This document shows positions 37,801 to 45,309 of a DNA stretch of 64,000 nucleotides, one piece after another. The stretch's first letter is position 1; every line of letters begins with the position of its first letter. Both the position numbers and the translations under genes were made by a program. The notes under the pieces are model-generated. The model worked only from the letters and a program-made list of their open reading frames with translations. It was not told the DNA's origin and made no database searches. This stretch comes from Cyanomargarita calcarea GSE-NOS-MK-12-04C (lineage in GTDB: Bacteria > Cyanobacteriota > Cyanobacteriia > Cyanobacteriales > Nostocaceae), in contig JAHHGZ010000001.1 in assembly GCA_019359595.1 (NCBI GenBank), forward strand, positions 1 to 64,000. Reading direction: 5' to 3'.

Positions 37801-40217
37801 GCCGCATCACAAGCTTCTTCATGTAATGCCAAGCAGAGAGAATACTGATGCCAACTATCTACTCCAAGAATTTCTAATCCCAAACTGAAATGCTTCATTG
37901 CAGCCGTATAAGCAGTAGAAGACTTCGCTTTCCGTCCAGCAATTAAATTCAAGTGTGCTAGTTTATCCAGTTCTTCCTGCGTGTTGATTAACTCCACACC
38001 GTAATTCAACTGGTTAACAATATCAAAAATTCTCTCTTCCTGTTTGGCTGTAGGTGTGTTCTTCAACAAAAGTTGACCAATCTTTAAGTGTGTTGACTTT
38101 TTCTGAACTTCAGGAATGAGAGAATAAGCCGCTTGCTGTACGCGGTCGTGCAGAAATTTATAATTAATTTTTACTTGTGTATCGTTTTTAGGACTATTAT
38201 TTGATGATTCATCTTGAAAAAACTTATAAACTTCATTCGCAGGAATTAGAAGTCCTTCTTGCAATGCCTTCCATAATTCAGATGCAGTTTCCGATTGAGA
38301 TTTATTATTGACAATAGCAAGAGTCGCTAAATCAAATTGGTTACCGATACAAGCACCAAATTTCAGCACTTCTTGGGTGCTAATTGGCAATTTTTTTAAC
38401 TGAATTGCCATGAACTCTACTACATCAGTGGAAAGTGCTAATTGTTTAAGTGTAGAAAGTTCACATTGCCAATAATACTGTTCAAAGTTGAAGATAATTA
38501 GTCCATCTTCGTATAGTGATCTTATAAATTGGTTGCTAAAAAAAGGATTTCCACTGGTTTTTTGATGAACTAGCAAAGCTAGTGGGAAAGCGACCTCTAG
38601 AGAACATTTTAGAGTATCGCTAAGTAAATTATTTAAGTTAGTTGTAGACAAAGCATTGAGTGTTATTATGTTAACTTGTGCTTGATTTTTTCTAATTTCC
38701 TCTAATGTCAGCATTAGTGGATGGGCGAGTAATACTTCGTTATCTCGATAGGCACCAATTAGGAGTAAATGTTGCGTATTACTTTCACACATCAGCAATT
38801 CTATCAATTTCAAAGATGCTAAGTCAGCCCATTGTAAGTCATCGATAAAAATTACTAAAGGATGTTTTTTTGCTGTAAAAACCTGAATGAATTTTTGAAA
38901 TAATAAATTAAAGCGATTAGTGACTGCACTGCCAGAAATTTCAGCAACAGGAGGCTGTTTACCGATAATTTTTTCAAGTTCGGGAATTACCTCAATAATT
39001 ACCTGACCTTGCTCACCTAATGCTGCTAAAATTTGATTTCTCCATTCCTGGAGTTGAGCATTGCTTTCACTTAATAATTGTTCCATCAAATCCCGAAAAG
39101 CCTGCACAAATGCCGCTAAGGGAATATTGCGTTGAAATTGGTCATATTTACCTTTGATAAAATAACCCCGCTGCCGCACGATAGGTTTGTGAACTTCATT
39201 GACAACGGCAGTTTTACCAATTCCAGAAAAACCCGCTACCAACATCATTTCACGATTCCCTGCTGCTACACGGTCAAAGGCAGCAAGAAGAGTTTTAACT
39301 TCGGTTTCACGACCATACAGTTTTTCAGGAATAGCAAAACAGTCGGAGATATCCCTACTTCCTAACTCAAAAGATTCAAATTTTCCAATTTTTTGGTATG
39401 TCTGCCAACAAGCTTCTAAGTCATATTTCAACCCCAAAGCACTCTGGTAGCGGTCTTCAGCATTTTTCGCCATCAGCTTGGCAATAATGTCAGAAAGAAT
39501 GAGAGGAATATCGGGATTTATACTGTGAACCGAAGGGGGCTGCTTTGCTATATGGCAGTATACTAACTCCATTGCATCATCACTTGTAAAGGGTAACTGT
39601 CCTGTAAGCAGTTCAAACAAGGTGATACCTAATGAGTAAAAATCACTACGCCAATCGATACCCCGGTTCATGCGTCCAGTTTGTTCGGGGGAGATATAAG
39701 CGAGGGTACCTTCTAAGACGTTAGGATATCTTAAGGTTTGTGTTTCTCTCGGAAGTAGAGAGGCAATACTAAAGTCAATCAGTTTTATTTGCTTTGTAAT
39801 TGGGTTAATTAAAATATTGGCGGGTTTGATATCTTTATGAATTACTCGGTTGCGATACAGTCCTTCAAGAGTTGTAATAATTTGTATAGCTATGTGAAAA
39901 AACTCATCGAAGAAATTGGGGTTTTTCCCCACTTGGCACTCTTTTAGCGAAATTCCCCCAAAATCTTCCATCACCAGTGCATAACTGTTATGGTAAGGTT
40001 CCAAGCTATAGGTTTTGATTACACCAGGAAGATCGATATTTTTAGCAATACTATATTGGTTGCGAAACTGAACCAGTTCGCTAAAGGTGGGATATTCGTG
40101 TCGCAGCAGTTTAATTACAACTGGTTCATCATCCGATTCCTTAATACCCCGATATACCAGAGTTTTAGTGCCTGAATAAATTTGGTCAAGGAATTGATAA
40201 CCAGAGAGTTTCATCAT
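34821..40217 (-). CDS. Giant Ser/Thr kinase - AAA ATPase - GAF - histidine kinase hybrid
   Basis: 1798 residues. Domains in order: Hanks-type kinase (about 8-270) with VIKLL lysine, HKDIKPANIL loop, IDFSIAS (DFS in place of DFG) and YISPEQTGR; an AAA/STAND ATPase with Walker A GFSGIGKT (about 329-336) and Walker B LVIFIDDLQWAD; a long helical TPR-like middle (about 700-1330); a GAF domain (about 1365-1525); a histidine kinase with phospho-acceptor His near 1543 in GHEINNP and the ATPase box GTGLGLAIAY. These hybrids are typical of filamentous cyanobacteria. All catalytic motifs look intact. No response regulator is adjacent. Confidence 0.95.
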   Translation of the reverse strand: MMKLSGYQFLDQIYSGTKTLVYRGIKESDDEPVVIKLLRHEYPTFSELVQFRNQYSIAKNIDLPGVIKTYSLEPYHNSYALVMEDFGGISLKECQVGKNPNFFDEFFHIAIQIITTLEGLYRNRVIHKDIKPANILINPITKQIKLIDFSIASLLPRETQTLRYPNVLEGTLAYISPEQTGRMNRGIDWRSDFYSLGITLFELLTGQLPFTSDDAMELVYCHIAKQPPSVHSINPDIPLILSDIIAKLMAKNAEDRYQSALGLKYDLEACWQTYQKIGKFESFELGSRDISDCFAIPEKLYGRETEVKTLLAAFDRVAAGNREMMLVAGFSGIGKTAVVNEVHKPIVRQRGYFIKGKYDQFQRNIPLAAFVQAFRDLMEQLLSESNAQLQEWRNQILAALGEQGQVIIEVIPELEKIIGKQPPVAEISGSAVTNRFNLLFQKFIQVFTAKKHPLVIFIDDLQWADLASLKLIELLMCESNTQHLLLIGAYRDNEVLLAHPLMLTLEEIRKNQAQVNIITLNALSTTNLNNLLSDTLKCSLEVAFPLALLVHQKTSGNPFFSNQFIRSLYEDGLIIFNFEQYYWQCELSTLKQLALSTDVVEFMAIQLKKLPISTQEVLKFGACIGNQFDLATLAIVNNKSQSETASELWKALQEGLLIPANEVYKFFQDESSNNSPKNDTQVKINYKFLHDRVQQAAYSLIPEVQKKSTHLKIGQLLLKNTPTAKQEERIFDIVNQLNYGVELINTQEELDKLAHLNLIAGRKAKSSTAYTAAMKHFSLGLEILGVDSWHQYSLCLALHEEACDAAYLCGDFEEMDRFAEKVINFGATLLDKVRVYEIKIQACIVQNKLIEALTIAFNVLKLIDIKFPEAPTKSDIQQAFQATAEQLTNKKIADLINLPEMTDLKILAAMRILSSTFSAAYLGCPEFVPLITLKLVDLSIQYGNTGLSANGYCTYGFLLCSVVGNIDVGYEFAQLSLNVLSKTNATSLQAQTLLLYNSLVGHWKNHARNFLRPLQEVYQIGLQTGDLEFAAYALHNYSFGCYLTGKELTGLEREMGTYCETLKLLKQKTGLGYVQIWQQTVLNLMNPSQDVCCLIGKVYDEQVMLPIHEAMNDITAIGMVYFNKFTLNYLVGNLPLALEYSVEVEKYLPALTGLLIYPAFYFYDSLVKLAVYFEVTSPEQNQILEKVNYNQEKMKHWANHAPMNFLHKYYLVEAEQQRILGEKVVAMDYYDKAIALAKQNEYLQEEALANELAAKFYLEWGKETIAQTYLINAYYCYARWGALAKVNDLEKRYPQLVAPIQQREKVYLNTQETISISSRTDQTITSSTIISESLDLISFVKASQTISSEIQIDKLLINLMQVLIENAGASKGVLMMPNKSEWVIEAIGLAAKTITTVLQSIPVEESQDIPINLINYVSRTQEYVMFNDDAVADIDNFNDPYILEQQPKSLLCNPILNQGKLIAILYLENNLTVGAFTDDRLLVLNLLCSQAAISLENARLYQQSQDYSQQLERSFEDLKHAQLQLIQNEKMSALGNLVSGIGHEINNPIGSLVGNLQPAREYVQDLFKLIDLYKKYYPNPVVEIAKEIKAIDLDYVQDDLPKLISSMHQAADRICDMSISLRTFSRADTDKKIPFNIHEGIDSTLMILKHRLKASEIRPEIEVMKNYDDLPEIHCFPGQLNQVFMNLLANGIDALDESNTGRSFGEIEASPNRITITTKINNNKKQVAISIQDNGVGMSEEVRARIFDHLFTTKPVGKGTGLGLAIAYQIVVEKHGGTIEVNSVPGQGASFVISIPLE

Positions 40218-40664
40218 ATCTGCCTTCTGGGTAGATGGTAATTGGTGGTAAAGGTATTATTCCCATTCACAGAAGAAAACATTCAACGCCATGCTGTGTA
40301 TGTCTACCTTTTTCCATCAAGATTCGCTTAATTTAGCGCATCCGCGTCGGTTTATGCTTGTGTAGCTCCAGCTTTCTAGCCTGCGGCTGATTAATTGGTA
40401 TAAAGTGGAGAGCCAACGTCTGGAACAAAAAGCCTTACCCTTCTGGGGCTTGTCATTTGAAGGGTCTGTTGCGGGTGCTCACCTGAATACACTTAGGAAT
40501 TTTGCGATAAAATGTAAATATCAATACTCAGTATTAATCGCGAACCTCCCGATCGCCAGGGACTCTAAGTCGAATGGCACGCTTGTTAGCTCACATCTTG
40601 CACCAGGATATGGTCAATACAAAAATAACTAAGTATTTATAGATTCTTTGACTGCGCTCCTATC

Positions 40665-40709
40665 CGTCAGGGACTTATCTTACTGCCATTCGACTCTAAG
40701 TCCCTGACG
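40665..40709. repeat. Hairpin with 13-bp arms
   Basis: CGTCAGGGACTTA (40665-40677) and TAAGTCCCTGACG (40697-40709) around a 19-base loop. The same GACAGGGACTT text occurs near 48999. Confidence 0.7.
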
Positions 40710-40718
40710 AGTCGCGAA

Positions 40719-40736
40719 AGTCCATTAAAATGGACT
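40719..40736. repeat. Palindrome identical to 4776-4793
   Basis: AGTCCATTAAAATGGACT, an exact second copy of the first hairpin of the two-hairpin element. Confidence 0.8.
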
Positions 40737-40922
40737 GAAAAACATACAATCAAATATGTGATTTGTATAACTGAAAAATTGCAAATCTGTGGTTTTTGCT
40801 TAAAGGTGCATTCCGGTCAGATCAGGTGCAAAGAATACTTTTCGGACGTCGTGAAAACCGGGTTGACCATTCCCTACAGGAACAGCGTAAGTCAATTTTT
40901 ACACTCAGTAATTATCTATATA

Positions 40923-40950
40923 AAAACCTTCTCAATACTGAGAAGGTTTT
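40923..40950 (-). terminator. Terminator of the 25-residue peptide gene
   Basis: AAAACCTTCTCA / TGAGAAGGTTTT, 12-bp perfect arms with a four-base loop, 35 bases past the small gene's stop codon; a T-rich end follows on the minus strand. Confidence 0.65.
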
Positions 40951-40985
40951 ATAAAGTTTTATTAAAAAAATATTCTGAACCAACA

Positions 40986-41063
40986 TTAAAAAATACTCAT
41001 GATAGTGATGATGCCAGCACTGGTAATCATGACCATAACTCCCATAGCTATAGATACATTCAT
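40986..41063 (-). CDS. Candidate 25-residue hydrophobic peptide
   Basis: The frame reads MNVSIAMGVMVMITSAGI and ends TIMSIF, essentially one membrane-spanning helix without charges. AAGGA (41073-41077) lies nine bases before the ATG, an ideal ribosome site, and a clean intrinsic terminator follows (40923-40950). It resembles in size the tiny subunits of photosynthetic complexes, but I do not recognise it as any of them. The evidence is signals plus composition; homologues are needed to confirm it. Confidence 0.5.
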   Translation of the reverse strand: MNVSIAMGVMVMITSAGIITIMSIF

Positions 41064-41342
41064 TTTTTTAGATCCTTTTTACTTATCTTTGTTATTTTCA
41101 CAATATCAGCCTCAGTAAATATATCTATTTAAACAACGCAAAACTTAAGTTAATGTAAAGTATCTTAACAATTATGAGAGTAGTTTAATATGCGCGAACT
41201 AAAGTATTCCACTGTTCTCCGGGGTAATCAAGCAAACATCCCTGGAACTCACCAACAGCAAAATCTATGGAAATGGTGTTTTGGTGCTTCATTATCGTGT
41301 AAGAATGTAACCGATGCAACTAACACAACCATTGGACTTTCT

Positions 41343-41825
41343 ATGGTAGAACATAATCCAGTGACGGACAAAGCCCCATCGGAGGCGACTATCGCATTAC
41401 GGGAAATCACTAAGGAAAACCTTTCAGATATCCTCAAGCTAAAAGTCGGTAATCATCAACAACAATTCGTTGCTTCCAATGCTGTGTCTATTGCCCAAGC
41501 TCATTTTTCACAGGAAGTTGCTTGGTTTCGAGCAATTTATGCAGACGAAGTACCAGTTGGTTTTCTGATGTTGGAAGACGATCCAGATAATGCATCCTAC
41601 TATCTTTGGCGCTTCATGATAGACGAACGTTTCCAGAAACGTGGATTTGGAAAACGTGCTTTGAAATTATTAATTGAGCATGTCAAAACACGTCCTGGGG
41701 TGACAGCTTTACTAACAAGTTGTGTTCCTGGAGAGGGAAGTCCCGGTAAATTTTATGAGAAGGTTGGGTTTATGTATACAGGTCACGTAGAAGATGAGGA
41801 ATTAGTGATGCGTCTTGAATTTTAA
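41343..41825 (+). CDS. GNAT family N-acetyltransferase
   Basis: 160 residues from ATG 41343; the frame also opens at 41190, adding 51 residues (including LWKWCFGASLSCKN) that look foreign to the fold. The GNAT core starts at IALREITKENLSDILKL, with YLWRFMIDERFQKRGFGKRAL as the acetyl-CoA loop and FYEKVGFMYTGHVEDEE at the end. It resembles spermine/spermidine acetyltransferases of the BltD/PaiA kind, but the substrate is not predictable. Which start is used is unresolved. Confidence 0.85.
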   Translation: MVEHNPVTDKAPSEATIALREITKENLSDILKLKVGNHQQQFVASNAVSIAQAHFSQEVAWFRAIYADEVPVGFLMLEDDPDNASYYLWRFMIDERFQKRGFGKRALKLLIEHVKTRPGVTALLTSCVPGEGSPGKFYEKVGFMYTGHVEDEELVMRLEF

Positions 41826-41873
41826 AATTTTCTGGTGACCATTTAAGCTATCTTAAAGCAATGAGATAAATTT

Positions 41874-43127
41874 ATGATTAAAATCCTTCATCTTTCCGAC
41901 ATCCATATGGGGAGCGGCTTTTCCCACGGACGCATCAACTCTGAAACAGGATTAAATACACGATTAGAGGATTTTGTCAACACTTTGTCTCAGTGTATTG
42001 ACAGAGCGCTAGCAGAACCAGTGGATTTAGTGATATTTGGTGGTGATGCCTTCCCAGATGCTACCCCACCGCCCTACGTACAAGAAGCTTTTGCCAGTCA
42101 GTTTCGCCGCCTGGTGGATGCCGAAATACCGACAGTATTGCTGGTGGGTAATCATGACCAACATTCCCAAGGGCAAGGTGGAGCGAGTTTGTGCATTTAC
42201 CGCACCTTAGGAGTACCTGGTTTTATTGTCGGCGATCGCGTAACTACTCACCGTATCCAAACTCGCAGTGGGGCTGTGCAAGTTATTACCTTACCTTGGC
42301 TGACTCGTTCGGCATTGATGACTCGCCAAGATACTGAAGGTTTATCAATGGCGGAAGTTAACGAATTGCTAACAGAACGGCTGCGAGTTGTTTTGGAGGG
42401 AGAAGTTCGCCGTCTTGACCCGGAAGTCCCAACCGTGATGCTAGCACACTTGATGGCGGATAATGCAAACTTGGGAGCCGAGCGCTTTTTGGCTGTGGGC
42501 AAGGGTTTTACATTACCTTTATCCTTACTGACACGACCCTGTTTTGATTATGTAGCTTTGGGACACGTCCACAAACACCAGAACTTGAACAAGTCGAACG
42601 ATCCACCAGTAATCTATCCAGGGAGTATTGAACGGGTAGATTTTAGTGAAGAGAAGGAAGACAAAGGCTATGTAATGGTGGAATTGGAGAGGGGTAGCGT
42701 GGAGTGGAAATTTTGTCCCTTATCGGCGCGAGTGTTCCGTACCATAGAAGTGGATGTATCGAAAGCCGAAGACCCACAATCACTAATATTGAAAGCGATC
42801 GCCAAACATAATATCGAAGATGCGGTTGTCAGATTAATTTACAAACTCCGCTCCGAACAGTTGGATTTAATCGAGAACTCGATACTACATGATGCTTTAA
42901 CTTCAGCACACACGTACACCATTCAACCAGAATTGGTCAGTCAGTTAGCTCGACCCCGCGTTCCAGAATTGACTGCCAGTAGTAGCATAGACCCAATGGA
43001 TGCGCTAAAAACGTACTTAAATAACCGCGAAGACCTGAAAGAAATTGCCACATCAATGATGGAAGCAGCACATAAATTGTTAACAGATGATGTTCCAATT
43101 TGGTTAAAAGGTGCAGCGAACGAATAG
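41874..43127 (+). CDS. SbcD-like DNA repair exonuclease subunit
   Basis: 417 residues. Calcineurin-type metal motifs are all visible: LHLSDIHMG at the N-terminus, VIFGGDAFPD, VGNHDQ, MLAHLMAD and LGHVHKHQ. SbcD/Mre11 cuts hairpin and blocked DNA ends with the SMC-like ATPase SbcC. No sbcC gene follows; instead there is a terminator and an SDR gene. The palindrome load of this genome makes such a nuclease relevant. ATG start, 48 bases after the acetyltransferase. Confidence 0.9.
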   Translation: MIKILHLSDIHMGSGFSHGRINSETGLNTRLEDFVNTLSQCIDRALAEPVDLVIFGGDAFPDATPPPYVQEAFASQFRRLVDAEIPTVLLVGNHDQHSQGQGGASLCIYRTLGVPGFIVGDRVTTHRIQTRSGAVQVITLPWLTRSALMTRQDTEGLSMAEVNELLTERLRVVLEGEVRRLDPEVPTVMLAHLMADNANLGAERFLAVGKGFTLPLSLLTRPCFDYVALGHVHKHQNLNKSNDPPVIYPGSIERVDFSEEKEDKGYVMVELERGSVEWKFCPLSARVFRTIEVDVSKAEDPQSLILKAIAKHNIEDAVVRLIYKLRSEQLDLIENSILHDALTSAHTYTIQPELVSQLARPRVPELTASSSIDPMDALKTYLNNREDLKEIATSMMEAAHKLLTDDVPIWLKGAANE

Positions 43128-43751
43128 ACATCTGGTGTCCAAGAAAAAAGACCCCTCTCCATAGCTTGCTTCCCCATTGCGTTAGCGAACCGTAGGGTAG
43201 GGGTACTACGGGCAAAGAAAAGTCGAGTTGTTACCACTGTAAGGTATTACCTGTAACAGCATTTTCATCAAACTTCATCTATGACACCAAGCCGGGTTTT
43301 AGCAAAACTCGGTTTTTTCATCTTCTATTTTTTATTATAAAATAAAGGCAATATGTTATGCGTTTGATAGCTATCAGTTAAGCACTCACCACATCTAGTT
43401 TGCATATTTAAGATTCTTATAACTCTTGTGTGGTAAAGCTCTCCAACTCACCCGAACCCCTACAATCGGTTTTTAGTTGCGTGCAATACAGAAGACAAAA
43501 CGTTATATGTAAAACATCTTTTTTGTTCATAGCGCTATATTTAATTTCCTATAATCAGCCTACAAAGCACATAATATTAATAGATATTAATTTAGTTTAA
43601 AATAATAGTTGCTAAGTTGAAATACCCACTCTATTTGAAACTAGAAAATAATTTTAAGCTTAATAGCGAAAAAAATGAAAATAGGCTAACATTTTTGAGA
43701 AGTAGTCAGTTATAACTGATTAATTATTGCAGCGAAAAAAAACAATATTTT
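43128..43751. other. Gap after the SbcD-like gene
   Basis: 624 bases. Apart from the terminator at 43292-43318 and a short GC-rich patch with GCGTTAGCGAAC (about 43181-43193) no element or gene is supported. The AT-rich last 250 bases should contain the SDR promoter. Confidence 0.5.
43292..43318 (+). terminator. Intrinsic terminator
   Basis: CCGGGTTTT / AAAACTCGG (one G-U pair) with a three-base loop and a six-T tail, 165 bases after the SbcD-like gene. Confidence 0.75.
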
Positions 43752-44603
43752 ATGACCCAAAGTTATCAGGCACAAATCAAGCGAACTGCTCTTGTTACTG
43801 GAGCAGCTAGTGGAATTGGCTACGAATTAGCGTGTATTTTTGCCTTGAATGGTTACAATCTTGTTTTAGTAGATCGACTAGAACAAAATCTCCTCCAAAT
43901 AGCAGATAAATTTTCAGAAAAATATGGTATTAGTATCAAAGCTATTACCAAAGATTTATCCAAATCAACAGCACCAGAAGAAATTCTAAACGAATTGCAA
44001 CTGGAATCCATTCATATAGATATCCTGGTCAACAATGCTGGATTTGGTAACTATGGATTGTTTAGCGAAACTGACCTCGCTACTGAATTGGAAATGCTAC
44101 AAGTTAATATGGTCTGCCTCACCCATTTAACTAAGTTATTTCTGAGATACATGGTCAAAGAAGGCTATGGGAAGATATTAAATGTTTCCTCAGCAGCGGC
44201 ATTTCAACCAGGACCTTTGATGGCGGTTTACTTTGCAACTAAAGCCTATATCTTATCTTTTTCAGAGGCGATCGCTAACGAATTAGAGGGCACAGGTGTT
44301 AGTGTGACTGTTCTTTGTCCAGGAGCAACAAAAACTGCTTTTCATCAACAAACTGGTGTCGCAGGTGTAGAAGCTGTCAAAGACAATAAAATGATGGATG
44401 CAGCTACAGTCGCAAAAATTGGCTATTCCGGTTTGATGGAGAATAAAACAGTTGTGATTCCAGGCTTAAAAAATAAGTTACTCGCAGAATCTGTGAGATT
44501 TACACCGAGAAAGCTGGTCACAAAAATAGTTAGAAGTATGCAGGAAGTCAAAGATAAAAATTTGAAAAGGGGTGTCAAGAGATTTGCCCAAGGTGATGCG
44601 TAG
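43752..44603 (+). CDS. Short-chain dehydrogenase/reductase
   Basis: 283 residues. NAD(P)-binding TGAASGIGYELA near 16-27, NNAGFGNYG, the Ser in NVSSAAAFQ and the catalytic Y-x-x-x-K in YFATKAYILSFSEAIANEL identify a classical SDR of the DltE/YqjQ-like group. The C-terminal ~60 residues are basic. Substrate unknown. ATG start; it seems to be a single-gene unit. Confidence 0.93.
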   Translation: MTQSYQAQIKRTALVTGAASGIGYELACIFALNGYNLVLVDRLEQNLLQIADKFSEKYGISIKAITKDLSKSTAPEEILNELQLESIHIDILVNNAGFGNYGLFSETDLATELEMLQVNMVCLTHLTKLFLRYMVKEGYGKILNVSSAAAFQPGPLMAVYFATKAYILSFSEAIANELEGTGVSVTVLCPGATKTAFHQQTGVAGVEAVKDNKMMDAATVAKIGYSGLMENKTVVIPGLKNKLLAESVRFTPRKLVTKIVRSMQEVKDKNLKRGVKRFAQGDA

Positions 44604-44792
44604 GGCTGGGCTTAATAAATATGTTCGGTAATGGTTATAAAGCTTGCTGAATAACCCGTCTCTGGTTGTGCGGGTATGGGTGAGGCAAAAAAATATTTCT
44701 GCAAGATGTCTTTGTAATTCTGGAAAATATACTGAAGCTTGACAGCACCCCAGTCGGGTACTCTTCAAGAATAAGTATAAAAAACTTTTTTC

Positions 44793-45218
44793 ATGTCTAA
44801 AATTTTGCCAGTTTTCTTCGTCGCAGCTACCTTAGTCCTCACTTCAAGCCAATATCCCAGCCCCTTGCTTGCTGGTACTTGTGCTTCTAAATGCGGCCCA
44901 CAACCACTTCAATTTACACCCGGTAAGCGCATCCGAGTAGAAGTATTAAATGCCACGACAGGGTTAGTAAAAATCGAGAAAGTGGATCTCACCGGTCCAA
45001 TTCCGTTACGTCCCAAACAGGAATTACGCTTAGAAAATGGAGACGGCACAGAACCAAATGTATCTCTGGTATTTTGGGATGAGATGGGGTTACCTCTAAA
45101 AGCGACTGTTTCTAAACCCAATTTTGGGACACTGCGGATAGAAATTCGTCCTAACAATCGTGCCCCAGGCGATCGCTCGGTTGAAATTCTTGATGATGGT
45201 CGCGTAAATATCCTTTAA
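44793..45218 (+). CDS. Exported cyanobacterial protein, 141 aa
   Basis: A signal peptide (about 1-27, VFFVAATLVLTSSQYPSPLLA) ends before GTCASKCGPQPLQFTPG; two Cys near the mature N-terminus could be disulfide-bonded. The remainder looks like a beta-sandwich (RIRVEVLNATTGLVKIEKV) with a conserved REDLRPKQ-like acidic/basic surface. No catalytic motif. I recognise it only as a conserved hypothetical type. GTTAGGA-type repeats separate it from recJ. Confidence 0.75.
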   Translation: MSKILPVFFVAATLVLTSSQYPSPLLAGTCASKCGPQPLQFTPGKRIRVEVLNATTGLVKIEKVDLTGPIPLRPKQELRLENGDGTEPNVSLVFWDEMGLPLKATVSKPNFGTLRIEIRPNNRAPGDRSVEILDDGRVNIL

Positions 45219-45224
45219 AAAGAT

Positions 45225-45305
45225 CCGAGTTATGAGGTATTAGTTATTAGTTAAGAGTTTTAGATTCCTAACTCCTAACACCAGAAACTCCTAACTCATA
45301 ACTCT
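45225..45305. repeat. GTTAGGA-type repeats before recJ
   Basis: TTAGTTA units then their reverse complement (CTCCTAA, 45271-45300), an inverted arrangement that ends four bases before the recJ GTG and so occupies its ribosome-binding region. Confidence 0.75.
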
Positions 45306-45309
45306 TACC

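Larger units (their letters stand above)
40218..40985. other. Long gap with several hairpins
   Basis: 768 bases upstream of the hybrid kinase. No protein-coding frame is convincing. It contains a 13-bp-arm hairpin (40665-40709), the palindrome at 40719-40736 and a terminator (40923-40950). A copy of GGGACT...GTCGAATGGCA near 40559-40580 is matched in inverted form within the hairpin region. Confidence 0.6.

Noticed and set aside
40405-40632. 75-codon frame near the hybrid kinase
   Set aside because: No family sequence, no start signals; low-level open frame in intergenic DNA.
40758-41132. 124-codon frame upstream of the acetyltransferase
   Set aside because: It reads through a terminator, has no ribosome site and overlaps the small peptide gene on the other strand; composition is not protein-like.
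43181-43205. GCGTTAGCGAAC patch as an attachment site
   Set aside because: The same words occur at 63340-63380 as part of palindromic repeats, and no integrase is present.
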